NCBI GenBank assembly: GCA_938084875.1
Contig: CALKFX010000010.1
Span: forward strand, 1-31,537
DNA: 31,537 nucleotides
Direction: 5' to 3'
Origin: an uncultured Flavobacteriales bacterium
GTDB taxonomy: Bacteria; Bacteroidota; Bacteroidia; Flavobacteriales_D; Parvicellaceae
Below the pieces are notes generated by a model. It saw only the letters and a list, made by a program, of their open reading frames with translations. It did not search any database and was not told the origin of the DNA. Shown here in pieces: positions 7,711-15,795 of the stretch (its first letter is position 1; every line of letters starts with the position of its first letter). Both the position numbers and the translations under genes were made by a program.

Positions 7711-10605
7711 ATGAAATATATTAAAATATTAGTATTCAGTCTTGTTTTTATAAGTTGTAGCAATAATATTTCAGAGAATGCCAAATATGTTAATCCATTT
7801 ATAGGGACTGGTGCACACGGCCATACTTTTCCTGGTGCAACATCTCCTTTTGGTATGGTTCAATTAAGTCCAGACACCAGAATAGAGGGATGGGACGGTT
7901 GTTCAGGCTATCATTATTCCGATTCTGTAATTTTTGGATTTAGTCATACCCATTTAAGTGGAACAGGAATTGGAGACTATTGTGATTTGTTACTGATGCC
8001 TACTATGGGTGAAAAGTGTTTTAACAACGGATATAAAAATAGTAATGAGAATAATTATTCATCTGAATTTTCAAAAGAAAACGAAACTGCTTCCTCAGGA
8101 TATTACCAAGTTCACTTAAACAAATACAGTATTGATTGTAAATTAACAACTACAAAAAGAGTTGGGATTCACCAATATTCGTTTTCCGATACTTCTAAAA
8201 ACCCAGCTATTGTTTTGGACTTGGAACACAGAGATATTTTATTGGATTGGGATATTGAAGTTCTTAATTCTAATGAAATTTCAGGAAAAAGAATTTCAAA
8301 ATCATGGGCAGACATACAACATTTTTATTTTCATATGGAGTTCTCAGAAGAATTTGATACTAGTTACAATAAAAAGACCCCAACAAAATTATTTTTGAGC
8401 TTTAATGATCTAACTAACAATCAAATTATGGTTAAAGTAGGTGTATCTGTAGTAAGTTCCCAAAATGCAAAAGAAAATCTATTGTCTGAGGCAAATCATT
8501 GGGATTTTGATAAATATTTATCAAGTTCTAAGAACGATTGGAATAAAGCACTTTCAAAAATTGACATATCTTCTAAAAACGATTCTTTAAAAGAAATATT
8601 TTATACTGCATTGTACCATACAATGATTGCTCCCAACCTAATAAGCGATGTTAATGGAGATTACAGAGCAACAGATATGCAAGTCCATAATGATAGTCTT
8701 GCTAACTACACAGTATTTTCTTTGTGGGATACATTTAGATCTACTCATCCTCTTTATAATCTTATTGAAAGAAAAAAAACTGCATTATTTCTCAATACAT
8801 TTTTAAATCAATACCAGTTTGGGGGACAATTACCTATATGGGAATTATGTGCCAATTATACAGGATGTATGATAGGTTATCATGTAGTCTCTGTCATTTT
8901 AGATGCGTATGTAAAATCTATAGATTTTGACAATTATCCAAAATTATATTCAGCTATGAAAGAAATATCCAATAGAAAAAATTTGGGAATTCCTGAATAT
9001 AAAAACAAGGGTTATATTTCTTCATTCCAAGAGCCGGAATCAGTATCTAAAACTTTAGAATACGCTTATAACGATTGGTGTATCTATAAAATGGCACAAG
9101 TTTACAACGATTCCAATACCATGGTTTCTTATGCTAAAAGAGCGCAATCCTACAAAAATATTTTCAATTTAAATTCCGGATTGATGCAACCAAAAACAAA
9201 TGGAAATTGGAAATCTGGCTTTATTGCTTCGGAAGTAAACTATAATTATACAGAAGCTAATTCCTGGCAGTATAGTTTTTTTGTTCCTCACGATGTAGAA
9301 GGATTAATTAATATTCACCAAGGAAAAGAACGTTTTGAAAATAAACTAGACGAATTATTTACTGTCAATTCTACTTTAGCAGGTAGGCAACAAGCAGATA
9401 TTACTGGTCTTATTGGGCAATATGCTCACGGAAACGAACCAAGTCACCATATGGCTTATCTATACAATATGATTGGAAAATCATCCAAATCACAGAAGAT
9501 GGTAAATAAAATTTTAAATGAAATGTATTCTGCTCAACCAAGTGGTATAGTTGGAAACGAAGATTGTGGACAAATGTCTGCATGGTATGTACTGAGTTCC
9601 ATTGGAATATTTGATCTAAACCCCGGTGATCCATATTACATAATAAATACACCATTATTTAATGAAGTAACTCTAAACTTAGAAAATGGCAATAAGTTTA
9701 AAATCGAATGTAATGGCTTGGAAGATGCGTCTAATATTTACATAAAATCAGTACTTTTAAATGGGGAAAACTTAGAAAGAAATTATCTTCATATCGATGA
9801 GATTTTAAATGGAGGTATTCTTAAGATAGAAAAGTCTAATCAACCAAATAATGAATGGAGTTCTGAGAATTTTTACAAAACTTCAATTGACACTGCAAAT
9901 AGTATTTTAACAACTCCAAGAATAATTTCATCCTCCTATACCTTTAAAGACTCCTTAGAAATAAAAATTGAGAAAAAAAATAGAGAAGATGTTTTTTATA
10001 AAACCTCCAATCAACCTAATTATACTCTGTATACTTCTCCTTTTTATTTATATAATACAGATACAATTTATTGTTATTCTAGTTTTAGAAATAAGAAAAG
10101 TAAAATAGAGTCTGCTTATTTTCTAAAGTTCAATAAAAAAAGATCTATAAGTCTAGAAACAAATTTTAGTAACCAGTACGATGCCGGTGGTAAAGATGCT
10201 TTGGTGGACGGGTTAAGGGGACCTAATAATTATCTCACTGGAAGATGGCAAGGATTTTATGGAGAGGATTTTGAATCTATTGTAGATTTAGGTTCTAAAG
10301 AGAAAGTTACTTATATAAATATTGGCGCTATTCAAGATGTTCGCTCATGGATTTGGCTACCTAAGAAAGTAGAATTTCTTGGGTCTAAAGATGGAAAAAC
10401 ATTTAAATCTATAGGGGCTTTAAAGCACTCTATTTCTGATAAATCTTCAGAATCTATTATAAAGCAGTTTGAATTAAAACTAAAAAGACCAATAGAAGCT
10501 AGATATATTAAAATAAGAGCAGAAAATTATGGAAAATGCCCTGAATGGCATCTTGGTAGTGGTGGAACTAGTTGGTTATTTTTTGATGAAATAACTATTT
10601 TATAA
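7711..10605 (+). CDS. GH92 alpha-mannosidase lipoprotein with C-terminal chitobiase-like and F5/8 type C domains
   Basis: Predicted exo-acting, Ca2+-dependent inverting alpha-mannosidase that trims mannose from N-glycans at the cell surface or in the periplasm. The N-terminus ends in FISC at Cys16, a Bacteroidota-type lipobox. GH92 signatures follow in order: VNPFIGTGAHGHTFPGATSP, GFSHTHLSGTGIGDYCDLLL, LPIWELCANYTGCMIGYHVV, NSWQYSFFVPHDVEGL, GQYAHGNEPSHHMAYLYN and GNEDCGQMSAWYVLSSIGIF. After the catalytic part (to about residue 700) comes a chitobiase C-terminal-like segment (about 735-805), then a discoidin-like F5/8 type C module (about 808-964), a probable carbohydrate-binding unit. That module resembles the one on the neighbouring GH20 enzyme. 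The gene is 31 bases after the permease, and its stop overlaps the convergent cutC stop by 6 bases. Confidence 0.93.
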   Translation: MKYIKILVFSLVFISCSNNISENAKYVNPFIGTGAHGHTFPGATSPFGMVQLSPDTRIEGWDGCSGYHYSDSVIFGFSHTHLSGTGIGDYCDLLLMPTMGEKCFNNGYKNSNENNYSSEFSKENETASSGYYQVHLNKYSIDCKLTTTKRVGIHQYSFSDTSKNPAIVLDLEHRDILLDWDIEVLNSNEISGKRISKSWADIQHFYFHMEFSEEFDTSYNKKTPTKLFLSFNDLTNNQIMVKVGVSVVSSQNAKENLLSEANHWDFDKYLSSSKNDWNKALSKIDISSKNDSLKEIFYTALYHTMIAPNLISDVNGDYRATDMQVHNDSLANYTVFSLWDTFRSTHPLYNLIERKKTALFLNTFLNQYQFGGQLPIWELCANYTGCMIGYHVVSVILDAYVKSIDFDNYPKLYSAMKEISNRKNLGIPEYKNKGYISSFQEPESVSKTLEYAYNDWCIYKMAQVYNDSNTMVSYAKRAQSYKNIFNLNSGLMQPKTNGNWKSGFIASEVNYNYTEANSWQYSFFVPHDVEGLINIHQGKERFENKLDELFTVNSTLAGRQQADITGLIGQYAHGNEPSHHMAYLYNMIGKSSKSQKMVNKILNEMYSAQPSGIVGNEDCGQMSAWYVLSSIGIFDLNPGDPYYIINTPLFNEVTLNLENGNKFKIECNGLEDASNIYIKSVLLNGENLERNYLHIDEILNGGILKIEKSNQPNNEWSSENFYKTSIDTANSILTTPRIISSSYTFKDSLEIKIEKKNREDVFYKTSNQPNYTLYTSPFYLYNTDTIYCYSSFRNKKSKIESAYFLKFNKKRSISLETNFSNQYDAGGKDALVDGLRGPNNYLTGRWQGFYGEDFESIVDLGSKEKVTYINIGAIQDVRSWIWLPKKVEFLGSKDGKTFKSIGALKHSISDKSSESIIKQFELKLKRPIEARYIKIRAENYGKCPEWHLGSGGTSWLFFDEITIL

Positions 10606-11262
10606 TGCTATTTTTTCCAATATAGAACTTATTTTATTTTCATCAATTTTCATGTTTTTATCAATACTAAAATGAATGCCATCTAATCCAATGTCTAAAA
10701 ATTTAGTACAGTTTTTGTTAGATATTCCTCCCCCAGCTAATATTTTTATCTTTTTATTTTTTATGGATGCTAATTTTTTTAAATTATTTAGCCCTAACTC
10801 TGCATTTTTTTCCCCACCTGATGTAAGGACCCAGTCAAATCCAATTTCAGATAATTCTATCAAACTTTTTTCAAAATTCTGACATTGGTCAAATGCTTTG
10901 TGAAAGGTGCATTTGAGATTTAAATCTTTTGCAACATTTATTAACTCCTCGTTTTTTTTAAAATCAATTTTGTGGTTATTTAAAACTCCAAATACAACAC
11001 CATGAACTCCATTTTTTTTTGCTGCTTCAATGGATTTTTTCATTTTTTTTATTTCCATTTGATTGTATTGAAATCCGTTGTTATGTGGTCTAATCATTAC
11101 GTATCTTGTGCCATTAAATAAACTACGTGCAAGAGACTGAATTTCTATTGATGGAGTAAGGCCTTCTAAATGCAAATCCTTACAAATTTCAACTCTATCA
11201 AGACTAAATTTTTGAGCGGCCTTTAAGCCCTCAATTGTTGATATACAAGCTTCTAAGATCAT
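10600..11262 (-). CDS. cutC: CutC family TIM-barrel protein
   Basis: The 220-residue protein matches CutC end to end: DRVEICKDLHLEGLTPS, YVMIRPHNNGFQYNQMEIKKM, GVHGVVFGVLNNHKIDF, CTFHKAFDQC, DWVLTSGG and ILAGGGI are its landmark segments. CutC was named for copper homeostasis in E. coli, but that role is poorly supported and the family has a phosphate-barrel-like TIM fold suited to a small-molecule enzyme. Here its ATG overlaps the GH20 stop (ATGA, 4 bases) and it is the last gene of an aspartylglucosaminidase-GH20-cutC unit, so a job in glycan or amino-sugar breakdown is a reasonable inference. There is no signal peptide, so it is cytosolic. Family certain, function open. Confidence 0.92.
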   Translation of the reverse strand: MILEACISTIEGLKAAQKFSLDRVEICKDLHLEGLTPSIEIQSLARSLFNGTRYVMIRPHNNGFQYNQMEIKKMKKSIEAAKKNGVHGVVFGVLNNHKIDFKKNEELINVAKDLNLKCTFHKAFDQCQNFEKSLIELSEIGFDWVLTSGGEKNAELGLNNLKKLASIKNKKIKILAGGGISNKNCTKFLDIGLDGIHFSIDKNMKIDENKISSILEKIAL

Positions 11263-13526
11263 TCAACAATAATTTCGTCTACAAATAGCCAACTTTCAGC
11301 ACCAGCAGCTTCGTGCCATGAAGGTAGTTTTCCATAGTTTTTGGCAAATATTTTTAAGTATTTAGCATCTGTTTTTAAACTATCAAAGGATAGACTTCTT
11401 ATAAATTTTCCTCTTTTTCTTATTTCACCAATAGAGTCTACTGACTTTATAACTTCCCAATGCAGAGAATCCTTAGAACTCATTATAGATATGTAACTAG
11501 GAACAATAATCCATGAATTAATATATTGGTAAAAATTCATAGAAACTTTATTAATTCTTGTAAGTGAGTCTAGAGAAATAATTACATCAAGGTTTTTTCC
11601 TGAAAACCCCTGCCATTGGCCATCTTTAAAGTCTAAACTCCCTAATCTTCCATTAGTAAGTGAGGATAATCCCTCTGCTGGATAGCTTAAATTATACCAA
11701 TATTGATAATCTACATTTGAATTTAATCCCAAATGGACAGCAAATTTTTCTACTTTTTGGTTTCCATACTTTTTACCATTTTTATATGCCTGAAGGATTA
11801 ATTCACCAGTCTTATCTATTTCAATTACCTCATTTTTATTAAGTGATTTTACATCTTCATTATTCCATTGATAATTGAACTCTAAATTTTTAATTTTTGA
11901 ATTTACAACAGCGTTAATTCTTCTATTATTTATTGTTGAAGACAATTTAACTGGTGAGGATTCAATACCATAATGCACATTAAGCTTTCTTAAAATAGAG
12001 TAGTGGTCTTCAACTCGATTTTGAAAATTTTCAAATTTATCTTTTTTATATGTCCACAAAACCTCACTCATTGCTAATAATCTAGGAAAGGTTTTTCTAT
12101 CTAACTCCTTTTCACTTGGTATTCTTTCAGACCATAGATTGCATTCTCCTCCAATAATTAGTTCACTTTCCAAGGAGTCTAGTTCAGGTGGAACAGGGTT
12201 AAAAGTATAAACTTTTTCTAAGTCAATACTATTAATGCCATAGTCAAAATAGCAATGTGATGTTGGAGACATAATGGTTTTCTTACCTTCTTTTACTGCT
12301 TGGATACCGCCAGAAAATCCTCTCCAAGATTGGATGGTTACATCACTATTAATTTTACTTTCAATTATTTCGTCCCAACCAATAATACTTTTATTCTTTT
12401 TTTCTAAAATTTTGGCAATTCTTTCGATAAAATAACTTTGTAGCTCGTGCTCATCTTTAAGATTTTCTTGTGCCATTCTTTTCTGACATTTTTCACAATT
12501 TTCCCATCTAAATTTTGGAGCTTCATCTCCACCTATATGAATTCTTTCACTTGGAAATAGTTCCGTTACTTCTCGAAAAACATCCTCTAAAAATATAAAA
12601 ACTGAATCGTTGCCAGCACAATAAATATCTTTGAATACTCCCCATGAATTAGCTACTAAGATTTGTTTCTTTTCGCATGACAAGAATGGATAGGAAGCTA
12701 TAGCAGCTTGAGAATGGCCAGGAAGTTCTATTTCTGGAATTACTTCTATATATCTTTCTTTGGCGTATTTTACAATTTCTCTAATTTCTTTTTTGGTATA
12801 AAATCCGCCATATTTTCCAGTTGAATCTTCTCTCCAAGATCCCACAGTATTTAATTTAGGATATTTATCAATTTCTATTCTCCAACCTTGGTCTTCTGTT
12901 AAGTGCCAATGTAAAACATTCATTTTGTAGAGAGACAATAGGTCTATGTATTTTTTTATTGTTTTAACAGAGAAGAAATGCCTGCAACAGTCCATAAGAA
13001 ATCCCCTGTGCTCAAAAGAGTTTTCGTCTTTTATTTCCAAACAGGGTAGTCTTATAGAACTTGAAATACTATTGTTATTCAATGCTATTAACTGAAATAG
13101 AGTCTGTAAGCCATAAAAAACTCCTTTTTTCCCACCTCTAACTACTATAAAATCTTGGCCTATTGACAATTCATAATAGGGAGAGTCTTCATTAATAGTT
13201 TCATCAATTTTAATTTCGAAATTCTTAGAACTTGTAGATTTTGAGAAAATTGTCTTTTTAGGGTAATAGTTCTCTAGTTGCTCTTTAAACAACTTAAATT
13301 CTCTACTCTTAAAATCATTATTAAAATTTAAAAACTTTGCTTCAAAGAAATTCTCTTTTACCTCCACAACAGTGGGCATTGGAATAATAGATGTTTTGGG
13401 ATTAAATGAATTTTTATTGGAAGATGGTTGACATCCGAGTAGAAATAAAACGGCAGCAATTAAATACCATTTATTCCTCCCATTCAAGATCGTATTTACT
13501 GTCAAAAAGTTTTGATTCTTGCGCAT
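11259..13526 (-). CDS. GH20 beta-N-acetylhexosaminidase lipoprotein with C-terminal F5/8 type C-like module
   Basis: Predicted to release terminal beta-linked GlcNAc or GalNAc by substrate-assisted catalysis. The catalytic Asp-Glu pair is in RIHIGGDEAPKFRW (about D334-E335 from the chosen start). EHRGFLMDCCRHFFSV, NVLHWHLTEDQGWRIEIDKY, EVIPEIELPGHSQAA and GWDEI are canonical GH20 segments; a GH20b domain precedes them. The C-terminal 150 residues form a discoidin-like module ending SWLFVDEI, closely like the GH92 C-terminus. A hydrophobic stretch ending LLGC marks a lipoprotein. The start is uncertain: the ATG at 13526 overlaps the upstream asparaginase by 56 bases; an ATG at 13571 overlaps by 101; a TTG at 13487 would give a short normal signal peptide (NGRNKWYLIAAVLFLLGC). 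An out-of-frame ATG lies at 13470. Confidence 0.92.
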   Translation of the reverse strand: MRKNQNFLTVNTILNGRNKWYLIAAVLFLLGCQPSSNKNSFNPKTSIIPMPTVVEVKENFFEAKFLNFNNDFKSREFKLFKEQLENYYPKKTIFSKSTSSKNFEIKIDETINEDSPYYELSIGQDFIVVRGGKKGVFYGLQTLFQLIALNNNSISSSIRLPCLEIKDENSFEHRGFLMDCCRHFFSVKTIKKYIDLLSLYKMNVLHWHLTEDQGWRIEIDKYPKLNTVGSWREDSTGKYGGFYTKKEIREIVKYAKERYIEVIPEIELPGHSQAAIASYPFLSCEKKQILVANSWGVFKDIYCAGNDSVFIFLEDVFREVTELFPSERIHIGGDEAPKFRWENCEKCQKRMAQENLKDEHELQSYFIERIAKILEKKNKSIIGWDEIIESKINSDVTIQSWRGFSGGIQAVKEGKKTIMSPTSHCYFDYGINSIDLEKVYTFNPVPPELDSLESELIIGGECNLWSERIPSEKELDRKTFPRLLAMSEVLWTYKKDKFENFQNRVEDHYSILRKLNVHYGIESSPVKLSSTINNRRINAVVNSKIKNLEFNYQWNNEDVKSLNKNEVIEIDKTGELILQAYKNGKKYGNQKVEKFAVHLGLNSNVDYQYWYNLSYPAEGLSSLTNGRLGSLDFKDGQWQGFSGKNLDVIISLDSLTRINKVSMNFYQYINSWIIVPSYISIMSSKDSLHWEVIKSVDSIGEIRKRGKFIRSLSFDSLKTDAKYLKIFAKNYGKLPSWHEAAGAESWLFVDEIIVE

Positions 13527-14469
13527 CTTGATATGCATAATTAAAACCTGAATATAAGCTATATGATCCAATTTCTCCCTTTTTATTCATTGCAATAAAT
13601 CCAACTTGTAAGTCTTTTAAGTCTTTATTAGATTTTTTGATTCTTTGAATAGCAATTTTGCAAGCTTCTTGTGGACTTGATCCATTTCTCATTAATTCTA
13701 CAATAGCATGACTCCCACAGATTTTAATTATTGCTTCTCCCATTCCTGTTGCACAAGCTGCACCAACTTCGTTGTCAGAATAAATCCCTGCACCAATAAT
13801 CGGGGAATCACCAACTCTTCCCGCTAATTTATATGCCCATCCACTAGTAGTACATCCTGTAGATAAATTTCCTTTTCCATCCAAAGCTATCATTGCGATA
13901 GTATCGTGATTTTCATGATTAATTGCTGGAAGAACATTTTTATTTTCTTTCTTCCATTCTTCCCATTTTTGTTTTGAGCTTTGTGTAATTAGTTCTTTGT
14001 GTTTAAAGTTTTTCTTTATTGCAAAATCATAGGCACCTTTACCACTAAGCATAACATGCGGAGTATCTTCCATAACTTTTCTAGCTACTGAAATTGGATT
14101 TTCAATATTTTTCAAATAGCTAACAGATCCACAATTAAATTCATGGTCCATTATACAGGCATCTAATGTTACTTCTCCATTAGCATCTGGCAATCCACCA
14201 ATTCCAACACTAGTATTTTCTATATCAGATTCGGTTATATTTAAACCTTTTTCAATAGCATCTATTCCCAATCCGTTATTTTCTAATATTCTAAAAGCAA
14301 CTTTATTTGCTTTTAGACCAGAATTCCAAGTTGAAATAACTTTTATATTATTTGTAGCAACTGGATAAACTATTGGTTTTTTATCAGAGCTGTCTTTAGT
14401 TTTACACCCATCTAGAATAATTGCTGTAGTTCCTAAACTACTTAATTTCACAAAATCTCTCCTTTTCAT
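13471..14469 (-). CDS. N4-(beta-N-acetylglucosaminyl)-L-asparaginase (aspartylglucosaminidase), Tat-exported
   Basis: An Ntn-hydrolase that cleaves the GlcNAc-Asn bond, the last step in stripping N-glycans from protein. The precursor is expected to self-cleave before Thr190 in NHENHDTIAMIALD, giving alpha and beta chains with Thr190 as nucleophile. TGCTTSGWAYKLAGRVGDSP, GAGIYSDNEVGAACATGMGE and AIVELMRNG are conserved in the glycosylasparaginase family. The N-terminus MKRRDFVKLSSLG is a twin-arginine (Tat) signal followed by ILDGC, so the folded enzyme is probably exported to the periplasm, possibly as a lipoprotein. The length of 332 residues is typical. The stop overlaps the GH20 5' region; the gene heads the asparaginase-GH20-cutC unit and starts 69 bases after panD. 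Confidence 0.93.
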   Translation of the reverse strand: MKRRDFVKLSSLGTTAIILDGCKTKDSSDKKPIVYPVATNNIKVISTWNSGLKANKVAFRILENNGLGIDAIEKGLNITESDIENTSVGIGGLPDANGEVTLDACIMDHEFNCGSVSYLKNIENPISVARKVMEDTPHVMLSGKGAYDFAIKKNFKHKELITQSSKQKWEEWKKENKNVLPAINHENHDTIAMIALDGKGNLSTGCTTSGWAYKLAGRVGDSPIIGAGIYSDNEVGAACATGMGEAIIKICGSHAIVELMRNGSSPQEACKIAIQRIKKSNKDLKDLQVGFIAMNKKGEIGSYSLYSGFNYAYQDAQESKLFDSKYDLEWEE

Positions 14470-14538
14470 TTCCTTAAATTAAGATAGATTTTAATTCAAT
14501 TTATTTATTCTTTAAAATACGTAGTTTTTCGGTGTTGG

Positions 14539-14889
14539 TTAGGTTAGTGAATTATCAGTTTCATTTGGGAAAATTACCGATGGTTCAAATATTTTAGCAT
14601 CTTCAAAATCCATAGTTGCATATGAAATTATTATTACAATATCTCCTTTAGCTACTTTTCTTGCTGCAGGTCCATTTAGTGTAATTTCACCACTTGCTTT
14701 TTTGCCTGGAATTACATAAGTCTCAATACGTTCCCCATTGTTAATATTAACTACTTGCACTTTTTCACCAGCAATTATATTAGATGCTTCCATGAGATTT
14801 CTGTCAATAGTAATACTGCCTATATAGTCTAGTTCAGCACCTGTAACTTTTACTCGATGTATTTTGGATTTGAGAATTTGAATTTGCAT
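14539..14889 (-). CDS. panD: Aspartate 1-decarboxylase
   Basis: Pyruvoyl enzyme making beta-alanine from L-aspartate for pantothenate and CoA. ILKSKIHRVKVTGAELDYIG and SITID are the family hallmark; self-cleavage between Gly24 and Ser25 (YIG-SIT) creates the pyruvoyl group, and Lys9 is the conserved basic residue. NGPAARKVAKGDIVIIISYA closes the barrel. I chose the ATG at 14889, giving the usual MQIxxLKSKIHR start, rather than the TTG two codons upstream. The length of 116 residues is standard. A perfect -7-like TATATTTG ends 3 bases before the ATG, so the transcript may have essentially no leader. It sits upstream of the glycan-degradation genes with no obvious functional link. Confidence 0.95.
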   Translation of the reverse strand: MQIQILKSKIHRVKVTGAELDYIGSITIDRNLMEASNIIAGEKVQVVNINNGERIETYVIPGKKASGEITLNGPAARKVAKGDIVIIISYATMDFEDAKIFEPSVIFPNETDNSLT

Positions 14890-14892
14890 ATG

Positions 14893-14900
14893 CAAATATA
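14893..14900 (-). promoter_or_regulatory. Candidate -7 promoter element of panD
   Basis: On the minus strand the sequence is TATATTTG, a full match to the Bacteroidota consensus TAnnTTTG, ending 3 bases before the panD ATG. A start point at the usual distance would fall on or next to the ATG (leaderless mRNA). No -33 TTG was found at the expected distance, so this could be chance in AT-rich DNA. Confidence 0.35.
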
Positions 14901-14931
14901 AATTTTATAATTCTCATTTTTTTATTTTTAA

Positions 14932-15795
14932 CTAAAAATTATAGTCTTTATAATCTCTGTTGAATTCCTCATTTTTAATTAATTTTTTAAGGTCTAGTTT
15001 TGTATAAATATATTTTTCATAAAGTCCTTTTTCGTCATAAACTAATTGATATATTGGAAAGTAGTTTTCTAAATCAACATATAGAACCAACATCTTGAAA
15101 TAATGATTGGTTATTTTAATTTCTTGATTCTCTAAAAGTTTCTTAGAAATATCTAAACCTGGGTTGAGTTCTTTTATTTTTGCAATATTGATTAATTTAT
15201 TTTCACATATTTCAAATAATGTTTCCCCATTTTTTGCGTAATAATTTATTGTTTGGTAATCTCCATGCTCAATTCTTATTTTATAACATTTTTTGTCATT
15301 CCAGCTAAAAATTCCTTCGTATTTAATTTTTTTTAAAAATTTGTCCTGAAAATTTTCTATATCAAAGTTTAATATTTTAGAAATTTTACCAAAGCCAGCT
15401 TCATGTATGTAGTGGTGTCCACCAGAAAGTAAAATACTGTTTTCATAACTTAAGGATAAACTTACATATGGGAAAGTGTTTGTATTTAATAATACTTTAT
15501 TGTTATTTTCTCCCTCTACATATAATATTTCAGCTCCTTTTTTTGGCTTTTCATTCTTTACATAAATTTTGAATGGATTGTTGCTCATCTTAGCGTAAAA
15601 TTTTCCTTCGACAAATTCATTCTTTTGGTTTCTTTCACTTCGAAACATTTCAAACTCTAATTGATTATGTGCATCTATAGAGTCAATAACCTTTGTTATT
15701 ATCTCTCTTTTTAATGAATTGTTTTGTGAAAAAAGTGAAGAGCTAATAAAAATATAGGTTACTAATATTATGGATTTATTTATTTTAAACTTCAT
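14932..15795 (-). CDS. Exported DUF1571-like protein with an internal LysM-like segment
   Basis: A 287-residue protein with a clear signal peptide (SIILVTYIFISSSLFSQ, cleavage near residue 24). The body resembles DUF1571 proteins: LEFEMFRSERN, FYAKMSNNPFKIYVKN, GGHHYIHEAGFGKISKIL, and a C-terminal YVDLENYFPIYQLVYDEKGL. These proteins probably have an outer-membrane-lipoprotein-carrier-like fold, but no function is known to me. Residues about 185-230 (YYAKNGETLFEICENKLIN with KIKELNPGL) look like a LysM peptidoglycan-binding repeat placed between two DUF1571 segments. The gene overlaps the upstream nitroreductase by 11 bases and lies 42 bases before panD. A role at the cell wall is inferred from LysM alone. 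Confidence 0.72.
   Translation of the reverse strand: MKFKINKSIILVTYIFISSSLFSQNNSLKREIITKVIDSIDAHNQLEFEMFRSERNQKNEFVEGKFYAKMSNNPFKIYVKNEKPKKGAEILYVEGENNNKVLLNTNTFPYVSLSLSYENSILLSGGHHYIHEAGFGKISKILNFDIENFQDKFLKKIKYEGIFSWNDKKCYKIRIEHGDYQTINYYAKNGETLFEICENKLINIAKIKELNPGLDISKKLLENQEIKITNHYFKMLVLYVDLENYFPIYQLVYDEKGLYEKYIYTKLDLKKLIKNEEFNRDYKDYNF

Noticed and set aside
10600..11262. Copper homeostasis operon based on the cutC name
   Set aside because: No copper ATPase, chaperone or regulator is nearby; the gene is embedded in a glycan locus, and the copper role of CutC is weakly supported.
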